DNA from: Actinomycetes bacterium
GTDB lineage: Bacteria; Actinomycetota; Acidimicrobiia; Acidimicrobiales; Bog-793
Assembly (NCBI GenBank): GCA_021823365.1
Contig: JAKAOD010000001.1
Span: 1 to 21,045 of the forward strand
Length of the DNA stretch: 21,045 bases
Reading direction: 5' to 3'
The notes below the pieces were generated by a model, which did not search any database, was not told the DNA's origin, and saw only the letters and a program-made list of their open reading frames with translations. The translations under genes and the position numbers were made by a program. Below, piece after piece: positions 12,741 to 21,045 of this stretch (position 1 is the first letter of the stretch; each line of letters starts with the position of its first letter).

Positions 12741-13392
12741 CCCCGACTCCGTCAACGACGAGCGCGGCGCGCTCAGGCTGGAGGAGGCCGCGGCCCGTCA
12801 TGGCGTCTACCGCTGGGTGGAGCGCCGCCTCTTCGAGCTGACCGGGTCGTGGGCCGCCGCGCCGGGGCTGCCCGACGAGGCGCGGCCCCTCCTCTTCGAG
12901 GCGAGCGCCGCGCACGCCTGGCACGCCGAGCTGTGGGAGGCCCGCCTGCCGGTGCTCGCCGGCGTCGATCGCACAGCGCTCACGCGGCCGCCCGAGGGCG
13001 AGGTCGGGCCGATGCTGGAGAGCCTCGAGCCGGGCGCCTTCGGGGGGGACGACGGGACGGCAGGGCGGCGGTTCCTCGTGGGGCTCGCCAGGGTGGTCCT
13101 GCCGCTCCTTCTCGTCTCCTACCGACGGCTCGGCCAGCGCCTCGTCCCGGTCGCCGACGGGCCGGCCATCCGCGCGCTCACCCTGGTTGTGCGCGACGAC
13201 GAGGAGGAGCTGCGCGCCGCCGAGGGCCTCCTCGACGGCCTCCTCGGCGACCCCGAGGCGGTCCAGCAGGCCGCCGAGTGGACGCGTGCGCTGGGCGACG
13301 CGGTGTGGCGCGCCGGCGAAGACGACGGTTTTTTCCCTGGTCGAAGGCCGATCGCGCCCCGCGAGAGGGGTGGTGGGGGAGGGACCCCTTGA
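12730..13392 (+). CDS. Helical protein of unknown function
   Basis: 220 residues from ATG 12730, which overlaps the nadE stop by 11 nt; TGGAGG just around the overlap and the tight coupling favour this start. I do not recognise a family with certainty. It is predicted mostly helical, with YRWVERRLFELTGSW (27-41), LLFEASAAHAWHAELWEARL (54-73), a hydrophobic helix FLVGLARVVLPLLLVSYRRL (115-134) and an acidic helix VRDDEEELRAAEGLLDGLLG (154-173). The E-x4-H-x2-H spacing in FEASAAHAWH and the later acidic cluster vaguely recall ferritin-like helices, but I cannot establish metal ligands. Residues from 203 are a Gly/Arg/Pro tail. The hydrophobic helix is flanked by Arg on both sides and could be buried rather than membrane-spanning. 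The link to NAD synthesis is by overlap only. Confidence 0.75.
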   Translation: MEADPDSVNDERGALRLEEAAARHGVYRWVERRLFELTGSWAAAPGLPDEARPLLFEASAAHAWHAELWEARLPVLAGVDRTALTRPPEGEVGPMLESLEPGAFGGDDGTAGRRFLVGLARVVLPLLLVSYRRLGQRLVPVADGPAIRALTLVVRDDEEELRAAEGLLDGLLGDPEAVQQAAEWTRALGDAVWRAGEDDGFFPGRRPIAPRERGGGGGTP

Positions 13393-13515
13393 CCCCGCCT
13401 GTAAAATCACACCATCGGCTGCCTGCGCCCGCGCAGGAGCGGCCATGCAACGCCGGCGCGGAGGGACCGCCCAGCCGGTGCCGAACGTACTACACGGGAA
13501 GGCTCGGGTCGGGTC

Positions 13516-14454
13516 TTGGCGAAGGAACGCATCGAACGGGACGACGAAGACCTCGTACGTCTGTACCTCACCGACATCGGGCAGTACCCGCTGCTCACCA
13601 AGGACGACGAGGTGCGTCTGGCGCAGGCGATCGAGGCCGGCCGCCAAGCCGACGACGAGCTGCGCGCCGCGCCCAGGACGCTCGCCGCTGCGAAGAAGCG
13701 GGAGCTGCGCCGGACCGCGCTGTCGGGGGAGCGGGCGCAGCAGACCTTCGTCCAGTCGAACCTCCGGCTGGTCGTCTCCATCGCCAAGAAATACCAGGCT
13801 TCCGGACTGCCGCTGCTCGACCTCATCCAGGAGGGCAATCTCGGTCTCATGCACGCGGTCGAGAAGTTCGACTGGCGGAAGGGCTTCAAGTTCTCCACCT
13901 ACGCGACGTGGTGGATCCGCCAGGCGATCACCCGCGGCATCGCGAACACCGGGCGCACGATCAGGCTGCCCGTGCACGCGGGCGACACCCTGGCGCGCGT
14001 GCAGAAGGCGCAGGCCCGCCTCGAGCTCAAGCTCGGCCGCCCCGCGACGCTCGCCGAGCTCGGCGTGGAGGTGGAGATGCCCGAGGACAAGCTCGTGGAG
14101 GCGTTGCGGTTCCGGGCGGAGCCGCTGTCGCTCTCCGAGCCGCTGCGTGAGGACGGGGACGCAGAGCTCGGGGACGTGGTGGAGGACAGATCGGCGGAGT
14201 CACCCTTCGAGGTCGCCGCGGTCTCGCTCCTTCCCGAGGAGATCGGGCGCCTCCTCTCGCCGCTCGACGAGCGCGAGCGCGAGATCCTGCGACTGCGCTT
14301 CGGACTGGACCGCGGCGAGCCGAGGACGCTCGAGGAGGTCGGGGAGCACTTCAACCTGACTCGGGAGCGCATCCGCCAGATCGAGGCTCGGGCGATGTCG
14401 AAGCTCCGCCACCCGTCTTCCGACACGGGCGCCAGGGACCTGCTCACCGTCTGA
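13516..14454 (+). CDS. RNA polymerase sigma-70 family factor, group 2 (SigB/HrdA-like)
   Basis: 312 residues from TTG 13516 (MAKERIERDDEDL). The TTG is the only start near region 1.2, and GGGAAGG lies 13 nt upstream, a loose fit. Regions in order: 1.2 (DLVRLYLTDIGQYPLL, 12-27), 2.1-2.2 (FVQSNLRLVVSIAKKYQ and LLDLIQEGNLGLMHAVEKFD), 2.3-2.4 (KFSTYATWWIRQAITRGIAN, 125-144), 3 (RTIRLPVHAGDTL onward), and 4 (LDEREREILRLRFGL, TLEEVGEHFNLTRERIRQIE, ending KLRHP). The -10-contacting QAIT and the region 4.2 helix-turn-helix are intact, so it should recognise ordinary TATAAT/TTGACA-type promoters. The short N-terminus without region 1.1 marks a non-primary, group-2 factor rather than the housekeeping RpoD. 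No anti-sigma gene is adjacent. Confidence 0.93.
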   Translation: MAKERIERDDEDLVRLYLTDIGQYPLLTKDDEVRLAQAIEAGRQADDELRAAPRTLAAAKKRELRRTALSGERAQQTFVQSNLRLVVSIAKKYQASGLPLLDLIQEGNLGLMHAVEKFDWRKGFKFSTYATWWIRQAITRGIANTGRTIRLPVHAGDTLARVQKAQARLELKLGRPATLAELGVEVEMPEDKLVEALRFRAEPLSLSEPLREDGDAELGDVVEDRSAESPFEVAAVSLLPEEIGRLLSPLDEREREILRLRFGLDRGEPRTLEEVGEHFNLTRERIRQIEARAMSKLRHPSSDTGARDLLTV

Positions 14455-14509
14455 CCGGGCGAGGTGCTCGGACTCCTCCCCGCCGGAGAAGCCCCTGGGC
14501 CGTTGGGAC

Positions 14510-14515
14510 TACCAT
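14510..14515 (+). promoter_or_regulatory. Possible -10 element (TACCAT), leaderless start of a 24-aa gene
   Basis: TACCAT is followed by 7 nt and the ATG at 14523. No Shine-Dalgarno sequence is present in the gap. Confidence 0.4.
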
Positions 14516-14522
14516 CGGCGAT

Positions 14523-14597
14523 ATGAAGAAGCTCCTCGTTCTCGCCGTTCTCGTCGCCATCGGCGTGGTGGCGGCCCGCCGCCTGCGCGCCGACTGA
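14523..14597 (+). CDS. 24-residue single-helix membrane peptide
   Basis: A short reading frame beginning MKKLLVLAVLVAIGVVAARR and ending LRAD then TGA. It has two Lys at the N-terminus, a hydrophobic helix at 4-18, and an Arg-rich C-terminus, which is a typical small membrane protein. It resembles the N-terminal half of the actinobacterial DLW-39 small proteins (MKKLL...hydrophobic...ARK/R) but lacks the DLW tail, so membership is uncertain. It starts 68 nt after the sigma factor stop and has its own TANNNT hexamer. It ends 7 nt before the convergent HAD gene. Confidence 0.55.
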   Translation: MKKLLVLAVLVAIGVVAARRLRAD

Positions 14598-14604
14598 GCG
14601 ATTG

Positions 14605-15438
14605 TCAGACCGCGTGGCGCGTCCGCGCGCCGCGCCGCAGCCAGCCTCCCATCGCGACGGCCTCCGCGGCCCGTTGACGCCTGCTCCGCCACCACAGGGC
14701 GACAGCTCCTGCGGCCAGCGCGAGACCGGTCGTCAGCACGGGTGTGCGCACGCCCATCCGGTTGCGCAGGCGCACGGGCTTCGTGAACTGCCGGATCTCC
14801 CAGCCGCGCTCGCGGGCCACCTTCGCGAGCCCTCGGTCGGGGTTGACCGCGACGGGATGACCGACGGACTCGAGCATCGGGAGGTCAGTCGCCGAGTCCG
14901 AGTACGCGGTCGATCCGGCGAGCTCGAGGTCCGTGCGCGCCGCGAGCGCGCGGATCGCCTGGGCCTTGCCCTCGCCGGACGCGTAGAACGCCATCTTCCC
15001 CGTGTAGCGGCCCTCGTCGTCGATCTCGCCGACCGAAGCGATCGCGCCTTCCGCGCCCAGGAGCTCGGCGAGGGGGACGACGATCTCCTCGGGTGACGCC
15101 GAGACGAGGTAGACGCGGTCCCCCGCGGCGTGGTGCGCCTCCATGAGCTCGAGCGCCTCGTTGTAGATGAGCGGCTCGACCGTCTCGAGCAGCGTCTCGC
15201 GGACGATCTCACGGACCCGGTCACGCTGCCAGCCCCGGGTCAGGGCGAGCATGGACTCACGGATGCGCGCGAGGCGGACCTCGTCGGCGCCGAGGTGGAG
15301 GTAGATCAGCTGGCCGATCAACGCGCGCAGCACGGCGCGCCGGTTCACGAGCCCGCCCCGGCGCAAGGGCCGGCCGAAGGCCGGGATGGACCCCTTGGCG
15401 ATGACCGTCTTGTCGAGGTCGAAGAACGCCGCTCTCAC
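14605..15438 (-). CDS. HAD-IB family hydrolase (SerB-like fold) with C-terminal membrane helix
   Basis: 277 residues from GTG 15436-15438. HAD motifs: I FFDLDKTVIAKGS (D7, D9), II LVSASPEE (S113), III GEGKAQAI (K158), IV YSDSATDLPMLE (D181, D185). The helical cap at about 25-105 and the DxDKT motif place it in the HAD-IB group that includes SerB and the HAD domains of actinobacterial acyltransferase proteins. Motif I has Lys in the fourth position (DLDKT), and SerB-specific substrate residues cannot be recognised, so I do not call phosphoserine phosphatase. A hydrophobic helix at 234-250 (VLTTGLALAAGAVALWW) followed by RSRRQR should anchor the catalytic domain at the inner face of the membrane, which suggests a lipid or envelope phosphate substrate. 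TACGAT lies 6 nt before the GTG. It is divergent from hppA. Confidence 0.85.
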   Translation of the reverse strand: MRAAFFDLDKTVIAKGSIPAFGRPLRRGGLVNRRAVLRALIGQLIYLHLGADEVRLARIRESMLALTRGWQRDRVREIVRETLLETVEPLIYNEALELMEAHHAAGDRVYLVSASPEEIVVPLAELLGAEGAIASVGEIDDEGRYTGKMAFYASGEGKAQAIRALAARTDLELAGSTAYSDSATDLPMLESVGHPVAVNPDRGLAKVARERGWEIRQFTKPVRLRNRMGVRTPVLTTGLALAAGAVALWWRSRRQRAAEAVAMGGWLRRGARTRHAV

Positions 15439-15444
15439 GTGCCA

Positions 15445-15450
15445 ATCGTA
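15445..15450 (-). promoter_or_regulatory. Possible -10 element (TACGAT), leaderless start of the HAD gene
   Basis: The minus strand reads TACGAT, then TGGCAC, then the GTG at 15438. The 6-nt gap leaves no room for a Shine-Dalgarno sequence. Confidence 0.45.
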
Positions 15451-15647
15451 GGTGGGCAGCCGGGCCCGGCCGTCGACGAGGGCCGGCGGGCGACGGGAGG
15501 AACGGCCCGGTCACGCTGTGGCCGGGACCGCCGGGGCGGCGCCTCGTGGCGCTCCGGTGGTCCCGGGAGGAAGGTCGAGCCGCTCGGCGCGCCGGGCCGT
15601 TCGCGGCGAGCGTCCGCCTGGTGCCGGGCGGCTCGGGGGATCGGTTC

Positions 15648-15676
15648 TTGCCGCCCCGCCGCAAGGTGGCTATCGT
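15648..15676 (+). promoter_or_regulatory. Candidate promoter of hppA (TTGCCG-17-TATCGT)
   Basis: The -35 is TTGCCG (15648-15653), the spacer is exactly 17 nt, and the -10 is TATCGT (15671-15676). It is the best two-part promoter I see in the window. The -35 overlaps an inverted repeat, CTTGC-n9-GCAAG (15647-15665). Transcription would start near 15683 and leave a leader of about 155 nt. Confidence 0.5.
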
Positions 15677-15836
15677 CCCCTGGGCTCCGGACGGCCGCGC
15701 CCGTGCGCAGGCGTCCCTATCTCGGCGGCCACGCCCACACGGAACCGCCGGGCGGTGCCGATCGAGCTGGACCGGCACAGGATCTCGAGGCACGGGCTGC
15801 GACGCAGCCGCAGCAGGGTACGAAAGGACAGCGAGG

Positions 15837-18182
<2,346 letters not shown>

Positions 18183-18192
18183 GGAACCGAGA

Positions 18193-18209
18193 GCGGGCGG
18201 CGAGCCCGC
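18193..18209 (+). terminator. Hairpin downstream of hppA
   Basis: GCGGGC (18193-18198), loop GGCGA, GCCCGC (18204-18209), 11 nt after the hppA stop, then CCTTGTG. The stem is strong but the T-run is poor, as is common in high-GC genomes. Confidence 0.5.
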
Positions 18210-18330
18210 CCTTGTGCCCTGACGGTGGCCGGCTTCGGGTCCGAGACGCCGGGCGCCGGCGGGCCGTCCCTGCCGTGCACGGGTGGCCGCCGCGGGGGTG
18301 CCTTGACAAGGTCCTGGCGGAGCCGGGAGC

Positions 18331-18381
18331 CTGTCGTCGTCGTGAGGCTGTCGTCGTCGTGAGGCTGTCGTCGTCGTGAGG
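18331..18381. repeat. Three perfect 17-bp tandem repeats upstream of topA
   Basis: CTGTCGTCGTCGTGAGG is repeated exactly three times (18331-18347, 18348-18364, 18365-18381), each with an internal GTC/GTCG micro-repeat. The array ends 29 nt before the topA ribosome site, so it lies in the topA promoter or 5' leader. A TTGACA at 18303-18308 precedes it, but no -10 is found at the right distance. Confidence 0.92.
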
Positions 18382-18410
18382 CTGGGAGGAGGTCCGGTGG
18401 TCGGCCCGCT

Positions 18411-18419
18411 GGGAGGAGG
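18411..18419 (+). promoter_or_regulatory. Ribosome binding site of topA (GGGAGGAGG)
   Basis: GGGAGGAGG is 8 nt before the GTG at 18428 and fixes the topA start. A second weaker GGGAGGAGG-like site lies upstream at 18384-18392. Confidence 0.8.
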
Positions 18420-18427
18420 CGCAGTCG

Positions 18428-21045
18428 GTGGGTAAGGCGCTCGTCATCGTCGAGTCGCCGGCCAAGGCGCGCACGATCTCCCGGATGCTCGGGCCCGAGT
18501 TCGTCGTCGAGTCGTCGGTCGGCCACGTGCGCGACCTGCCGCGCGGCGCCGACGAGGTGCCCGCCGCCTACAAGTCCGAGGAATGGGCCCGTCTCGGGGT
18601 CGACGTGGAGAACGGGTTCAAGCCGCTGTACGTGGTGTCGCCCGAGAAGCGGTCCGTCGTGGCGAACTTGAAGGCCAGGTTGAGGGAGGCCGACGAGCTG
18701 TACCTCGCGACCGACGAGGACCGCGAGGGCGAGTCGATCGCGTGGCACCTGACCGAGGTGCTCGCGCCGCGTGTCCCGGTGAAGAGAATGGTGTTCCACG
18801 AGATCACCCCGGCAGCGATCCGGCGTGCCGTCCAGGAGTGGCGTGAGCTGGACCGCCGCCTGGTCGACGCGCAAGAGGCCCGACGGATCCTCGACCGGCT
18901 CTACGGCTACGAGGTCTCACCCGTCCTGTGGCGCAAGGTGATGCCGCGGCTGTCGGCCGGGCGGGTGCAGAGCGTCGCCACGCGTATGGTCGTCGAGCGC
19001 GAGCGGGCCCGCATGCGGTTCCGCTCCGCGGCCTGGTGGGGCGTCGAGGGAACCTTCGTCGAGGTGGAGCCCGCCGCGCACGGGACGCCGCCGCAGTTCG
19101 CAGCGACCCTCGTCGCGCTCGGCGGGGTGCCGATCGCGACCGGCCGGGACTTCGACGAGCAGGGCAAGGTGGCCGGCGACAGGGTGCGCGTGCTCGCCGA
19201 GGCCGACGCCCGGGCGCTGGCGGTGGGACTCACCGGGAAGACCTTCACGGTCCGGTCGGTGACCGAACGGCCGTTCCGGCGGGCGCCCGCGGCGCCGTTC
19301 ATCACCTCGACGCTGCAGCAGGAGGCCGGCCGGAAGCTCCGCTTCAGCGCGCAGCGCGCCATGCAGGTTGCGCAGCGCCTCTACGAGCAGGGCTGGATCA
19401 CCTACATGCGCACGGACTCGACGACGCTGTCGGACGAGGCGCTGGCCGCCGCCCGCGCCCAGGCCACCGCCCTCTACGGCGCCGAGTTCGTCCCGCCCGA
19501 ACCGCGCCGGTACGAACGCAGGGTGAAGAACGCGCAGGAGGCGCACGAGGCGATCCGCCCTGCGGGCGACGTCTTCCGCACGCCGGACGAAGCGGCGCAG
19601 ACCCTGCACGGCGACGAGCTGCGCCTCTACGAGCTGGTGTGGAAGCGGACGGTCGCCTCGCAGATGGTCGACGCGACCGGGACGAGCGCTCAGGTCCGCA
19701 TGGCCGCGGCCGTGCCCGCGGAGCCGGCGGCCTTCGCCGGCACCGAGGCCCTCGCCTCGGCGAGCGGCCGGGTCATCGCGTTCCCAGGGTTCCTCCGGGC
19801 CTACGTCGAGGGGGACGACGACCCCGAGGCGGAGCTCGCCGACCGCGAGGTCGTCCTGCCGAGGCTCGCAGAAGGCGACCTCGTTCGCGCGGTCGAGCTC
19901 GAGCCGGGCTCGCACGCGACCCAGCCTCCCGCCCGCTTCACGGAGGCGTCGCTCGTGAAGGCGATGGAGGAGCTCGGCGTGGGGCGCCCCTCCACCTACG
20001 CGAGCGTCATCGCCACGATCCTCGACCGGGGGTACGTCTGGAAGAAGGCGAGCGCGCTCGTGCCGAGCTTCACCGCGTTCGCCGTGGTCGGCCTGCTCGA
20101 GCGGTACTTCCCCGATCTGGTGGACTACGGCTTCACCGCGGCCATGGAGGACGACCTCGACGAGATCGCAAGCGGCCGCGAAGAGGCGCTCCCGTGGCTC
20201 ACGCGCTTCTACTTCGGCGAGGCCAGGGCCGACGGCGCGGGGCGCAGCGCCGAGAACGGGTCCGGCGCCAGCTCCGGCGAGGAGTCGGAGACCGCCCGCC
20301 TCGGCCTGAAGGAAGCGGTCGCCGCGCACCTCGGCGCCATCGACGCGCGGGAGATCAACTCGATCCCGATCGGCGTCGGCTCGGCGGGCGTCCCGATCGT
20401 CGTGCGCGTCGGACGCTACGGGCCCTACCTCCAGCGCGGCGAGGACAGGACGTCGATCCCCGAGGACCTCCCGCCCGACGAGCTCAGCGCGGAGCGCGCC
20501 GAGGAGCTCCTCGACGCCCCCTCGAGCGACCGTGTGCTCGGGACGGACCCAGACACCGGGCTGGAGGTGCAGGTCCGAGCCGGAAGGTTCGGGCCCTACG
20601 TCCAGCTCGGCGCGCCGGTCGACGGCGGTGGGAAACCCCGCACCGCGTCGCTGTTCAAGTCGATGTCGCCCGCGACCATCACGCTCGAACAGGGGCTCGA
20701 GCTCCTCCGCCTTCCCCGGGTCGTCGGCACCGATCCCGAGGGCGGCGAGGAGATCCTCGCGTCCAACGGTCGGTTCGGCCCCTTCCTGAAGCGAGGCACC
20801 GACACGCGCAGCCTCGAGTCCGAAGAGCAGCTGCTGGCCGTGACGCTGGACGAGGCGCTCGCGCTGTTCGCCCAGCCGAAGGCGCGCCGTGGACGGGCGC
20901 AGGCTTCAGGGCCCTTGCGCGAGCTCGGCGCAGATCCGGGGACCGGGCTTCCGGTGGTGGTGCGCGAGGGGAGGTTCGGCCCCTACGTCACGGACGGCAC
21001 CACCAATGCCTCGTTGCGCAAGGGTGACGACCCGCTCACCGTGAC
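18428..21045 (+). CDS. topA: DNA topoisomerase I (type IA), 3' end outside window
   Basis: 872 codons are visible from GTG 18428; no stop is reached. It relaxes negative supercoils by a transient 5'-phosphotyrosine break. The Toprim domain starts MGKALVIVESPAKARTI, with the metal-binding DEDREGE (96-102) and AWHLTEVL. SAGRVQSVATRMVVERER (176-193) and the active site GWITYMRTDST follow, with catalytic Tyr326 (codon 19403-19405), and then VGRPSTYA. The C-terminal part has at least four topoisomerase C-terminal repeats marked by GRYGPYL, GRFGPYV, GRFGPFL and GRFGPYV (from about 20410, 20582, 20770 and 20970). No zinc-finger cysteines appear, as in other actinobacterial TopA proteins. The 17-bp triple repeat upstream may matter for control, because topA is usually supercoiling-sensitive. 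Confidence 0.97.
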   Translation, partial: MGKALVIVESPAKARTISRMLGPEFVVESSVGHVRDLPRGADEVPAAYKSEEWARLGVDVENGFKPLYVVSPEKRSVVANLKARLREADELYLATDEDREGESIAWHLTEVLAPRVPVKRMVFHEITPAAIRRAVQEWRELDRRLVDAQEARRILDRLYGYEVSPVLWRKVMPRLSAGRVQSVATRMVVERERARMRFRSAAWWGVEGTFVEVEPAAHGTPPQFAATLVALGGVPIATGRDFDEQGKVAGDRVRVLAEADARALAVGLTGKTFTVRSVTERPFRRAPAAPFITSTLQQEAGRKLRFSAQRAMQVAQRLYEQGWITYMRTDSTTLSDEALAAARAQATALYGAEFVPPEPRRYERRVKNAQEAHEAIRPAGDVFRTPDEAAQTLHGDELRLYELVWKRTVASQMVDATGTSAQVRMAAAVPAEPAAFAGTEALASASGRVIAFPGFLRAYVEGDDDPEAELADREVVLPRLAEGDLVRAVELEPGSHATQPPARFTEASLVKAMEELGVGRPSTYASVIATILDRGYVWKKASALVPSFTAFAVVGLLERYFPDLVDYGFTAAMEDDLDEIASGREEALPWLTRFYFGEARADGAGRSAENGSGASSGEESETARLGLKEAVAAHLGAIDAREINSIPIGVGSAGVPIVVRVGRYGPYLQRGEDRTSIPEDLPPDELSAERAEELLDAPSSDRVLGTDPDTGLEVQVRAGRFGPYVQLGAPVDGGGKPRTASLFKSMSPATITLEQGLELLRLPRVVGTDPEGGEEILASNGRFGPFLKRGTDTRSLESEEQLLAVTLDEALALFAQPKARRGRAQASGPLRELGADPGTGLPVVVREGRFGPYVTDGTTNASLRKGDDPLTV

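Larger units (their letters stand above)
15439..15836. other. 398-bp intergenic region between divergent HAD and hppA genes
   Basis: I find no credible gene here. It holds a leaderless-type -10 for the HAD gene (15445-15450), a full promoter for hppA (15648-15676), and a GC-rich stretch of about 150 nt that would be the hppA leader. The leader has short self-complementary pieces (ACCGCC-GGGCGGT, and GTGCCG...CGGCAC), but I recognise no known riboswitch. Confidence 0.6.

Noticed and set aside
10755..12755. Open frame of 666 codons on the minus strand, opposite nadE
   Set aside because: It is a shadow of nadE caused by high GC in the third codon position; no domain is seen.
13389..13407. TTGACC followed by TAAAAT upstream of the sigma factor gene as a promoter
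   Set aside because: The two hexamers are only 7 nt apart, far from the required 16-19.
14605..15438. Phosphoserine phosphatase SerB
   Set aside because: HAD motifs fit, but the C-terminal membrane helix and missing SerB-specific features make that name unsafe.
18303..18308. Consensus -35 TTGACA as a complete topA promoter
   Set aside because: No -10-like hexamer lies 16-19 nt downstream; that position reads GGAGCC. Reported only as context.
18331..18381. CRISPR-like repeats
   Set aside because: The copies are directly adjacent without spacers and no cas gene is present.

Overview
The window is dense, single-chromosome housekeeping sequence from a very GC-rich bacterium (about 70 % GC by eye). 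GTG starts are frequent (NUDIX, MBL, erpA, glnII, glnA, the GlnR-like regulator, the HAD protein and topA), and one gene uses TTG. DUF929 with VKOR, an orphan GlnR-like regulator beside glutamine synthetases, a YbjN/TY-Chap protein and a topoisomerase I ending in GRFGPY repeats together point to Actinomycetota, most likely Acidimicrobiia. The class is an inference. I see no tRNA, rRNA, CRISPR array, insertion sequence or phage gene.

Layout. (1) 1-2030, minus strand: a membrane-anchored DUF929 thioredoxin-like protein, a VKOR-type disulfide-generating membrane protein, and the start of a second DUF929-like protein; this looks like an extracytoplasmic oxidative-folding operon. (2) 2250-4143, plus: a NUDIX hydrolase overlapping a LACTB2-like metallo-beta-lactamase-fold protein. 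(3) 4101-6382: the Fe-S carrier ATPase Mrp (minus) divergent from the A-type Fe-S carrier ErpA (plus), followed by RidA. The mrp and MBL genes overlap tail to tail. (4) 6453-10693, minus: a probable nitrogen-assimilation operon in transcription order glnII (GSII), glnA (GSI-alpha), an OmpR-type regulator with a degenerate receiver (GlnR-like), and a TY-Chap/YbjN-domain protein. (5) 10929-14597, plus: glutamine-dependent NAD synthetase (divergent from glnII), a helical protein of unknown function, a group-2 sigma-70 factor, and a 24-residue membrane peptide. (6) 14605-15438, minus: a HAD-IB phosphatase-like protein with a C-terminal membrane helix. (7) 15837-21045, plus: a K+-independent H+-pumping pyrophosphatase, then DNA topoisomerase I, which runs off the window.

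How it works together. The strongest functional block is nitrogen control. Two unrelated glutamine synthetases sit beside a GlnR-like regulator whose receiver lacks the phosphorylation residues. The glnII upstream region holds a GTGAA-n6-GTGAA direct repeat that fits the mycobacterial GlnR rule AC-n9-AC. The divergent neighbour nadE consumes glutamine.

Other structure. Three promoter regions (mrp/erpA, glnII/nadE, topA) each carry three copies of a different short tandem repeat with periods of 18-19, 11 and 17 bp. Several starts have a TANNNT hexamer 6-8 nt upstream of the start codon, as expected for leaderless transcripts. I found no clearly new defence or mobile system; the best candidates for new biology are the GS-regulator-chaperone operon and the DUF929/VKOR module.
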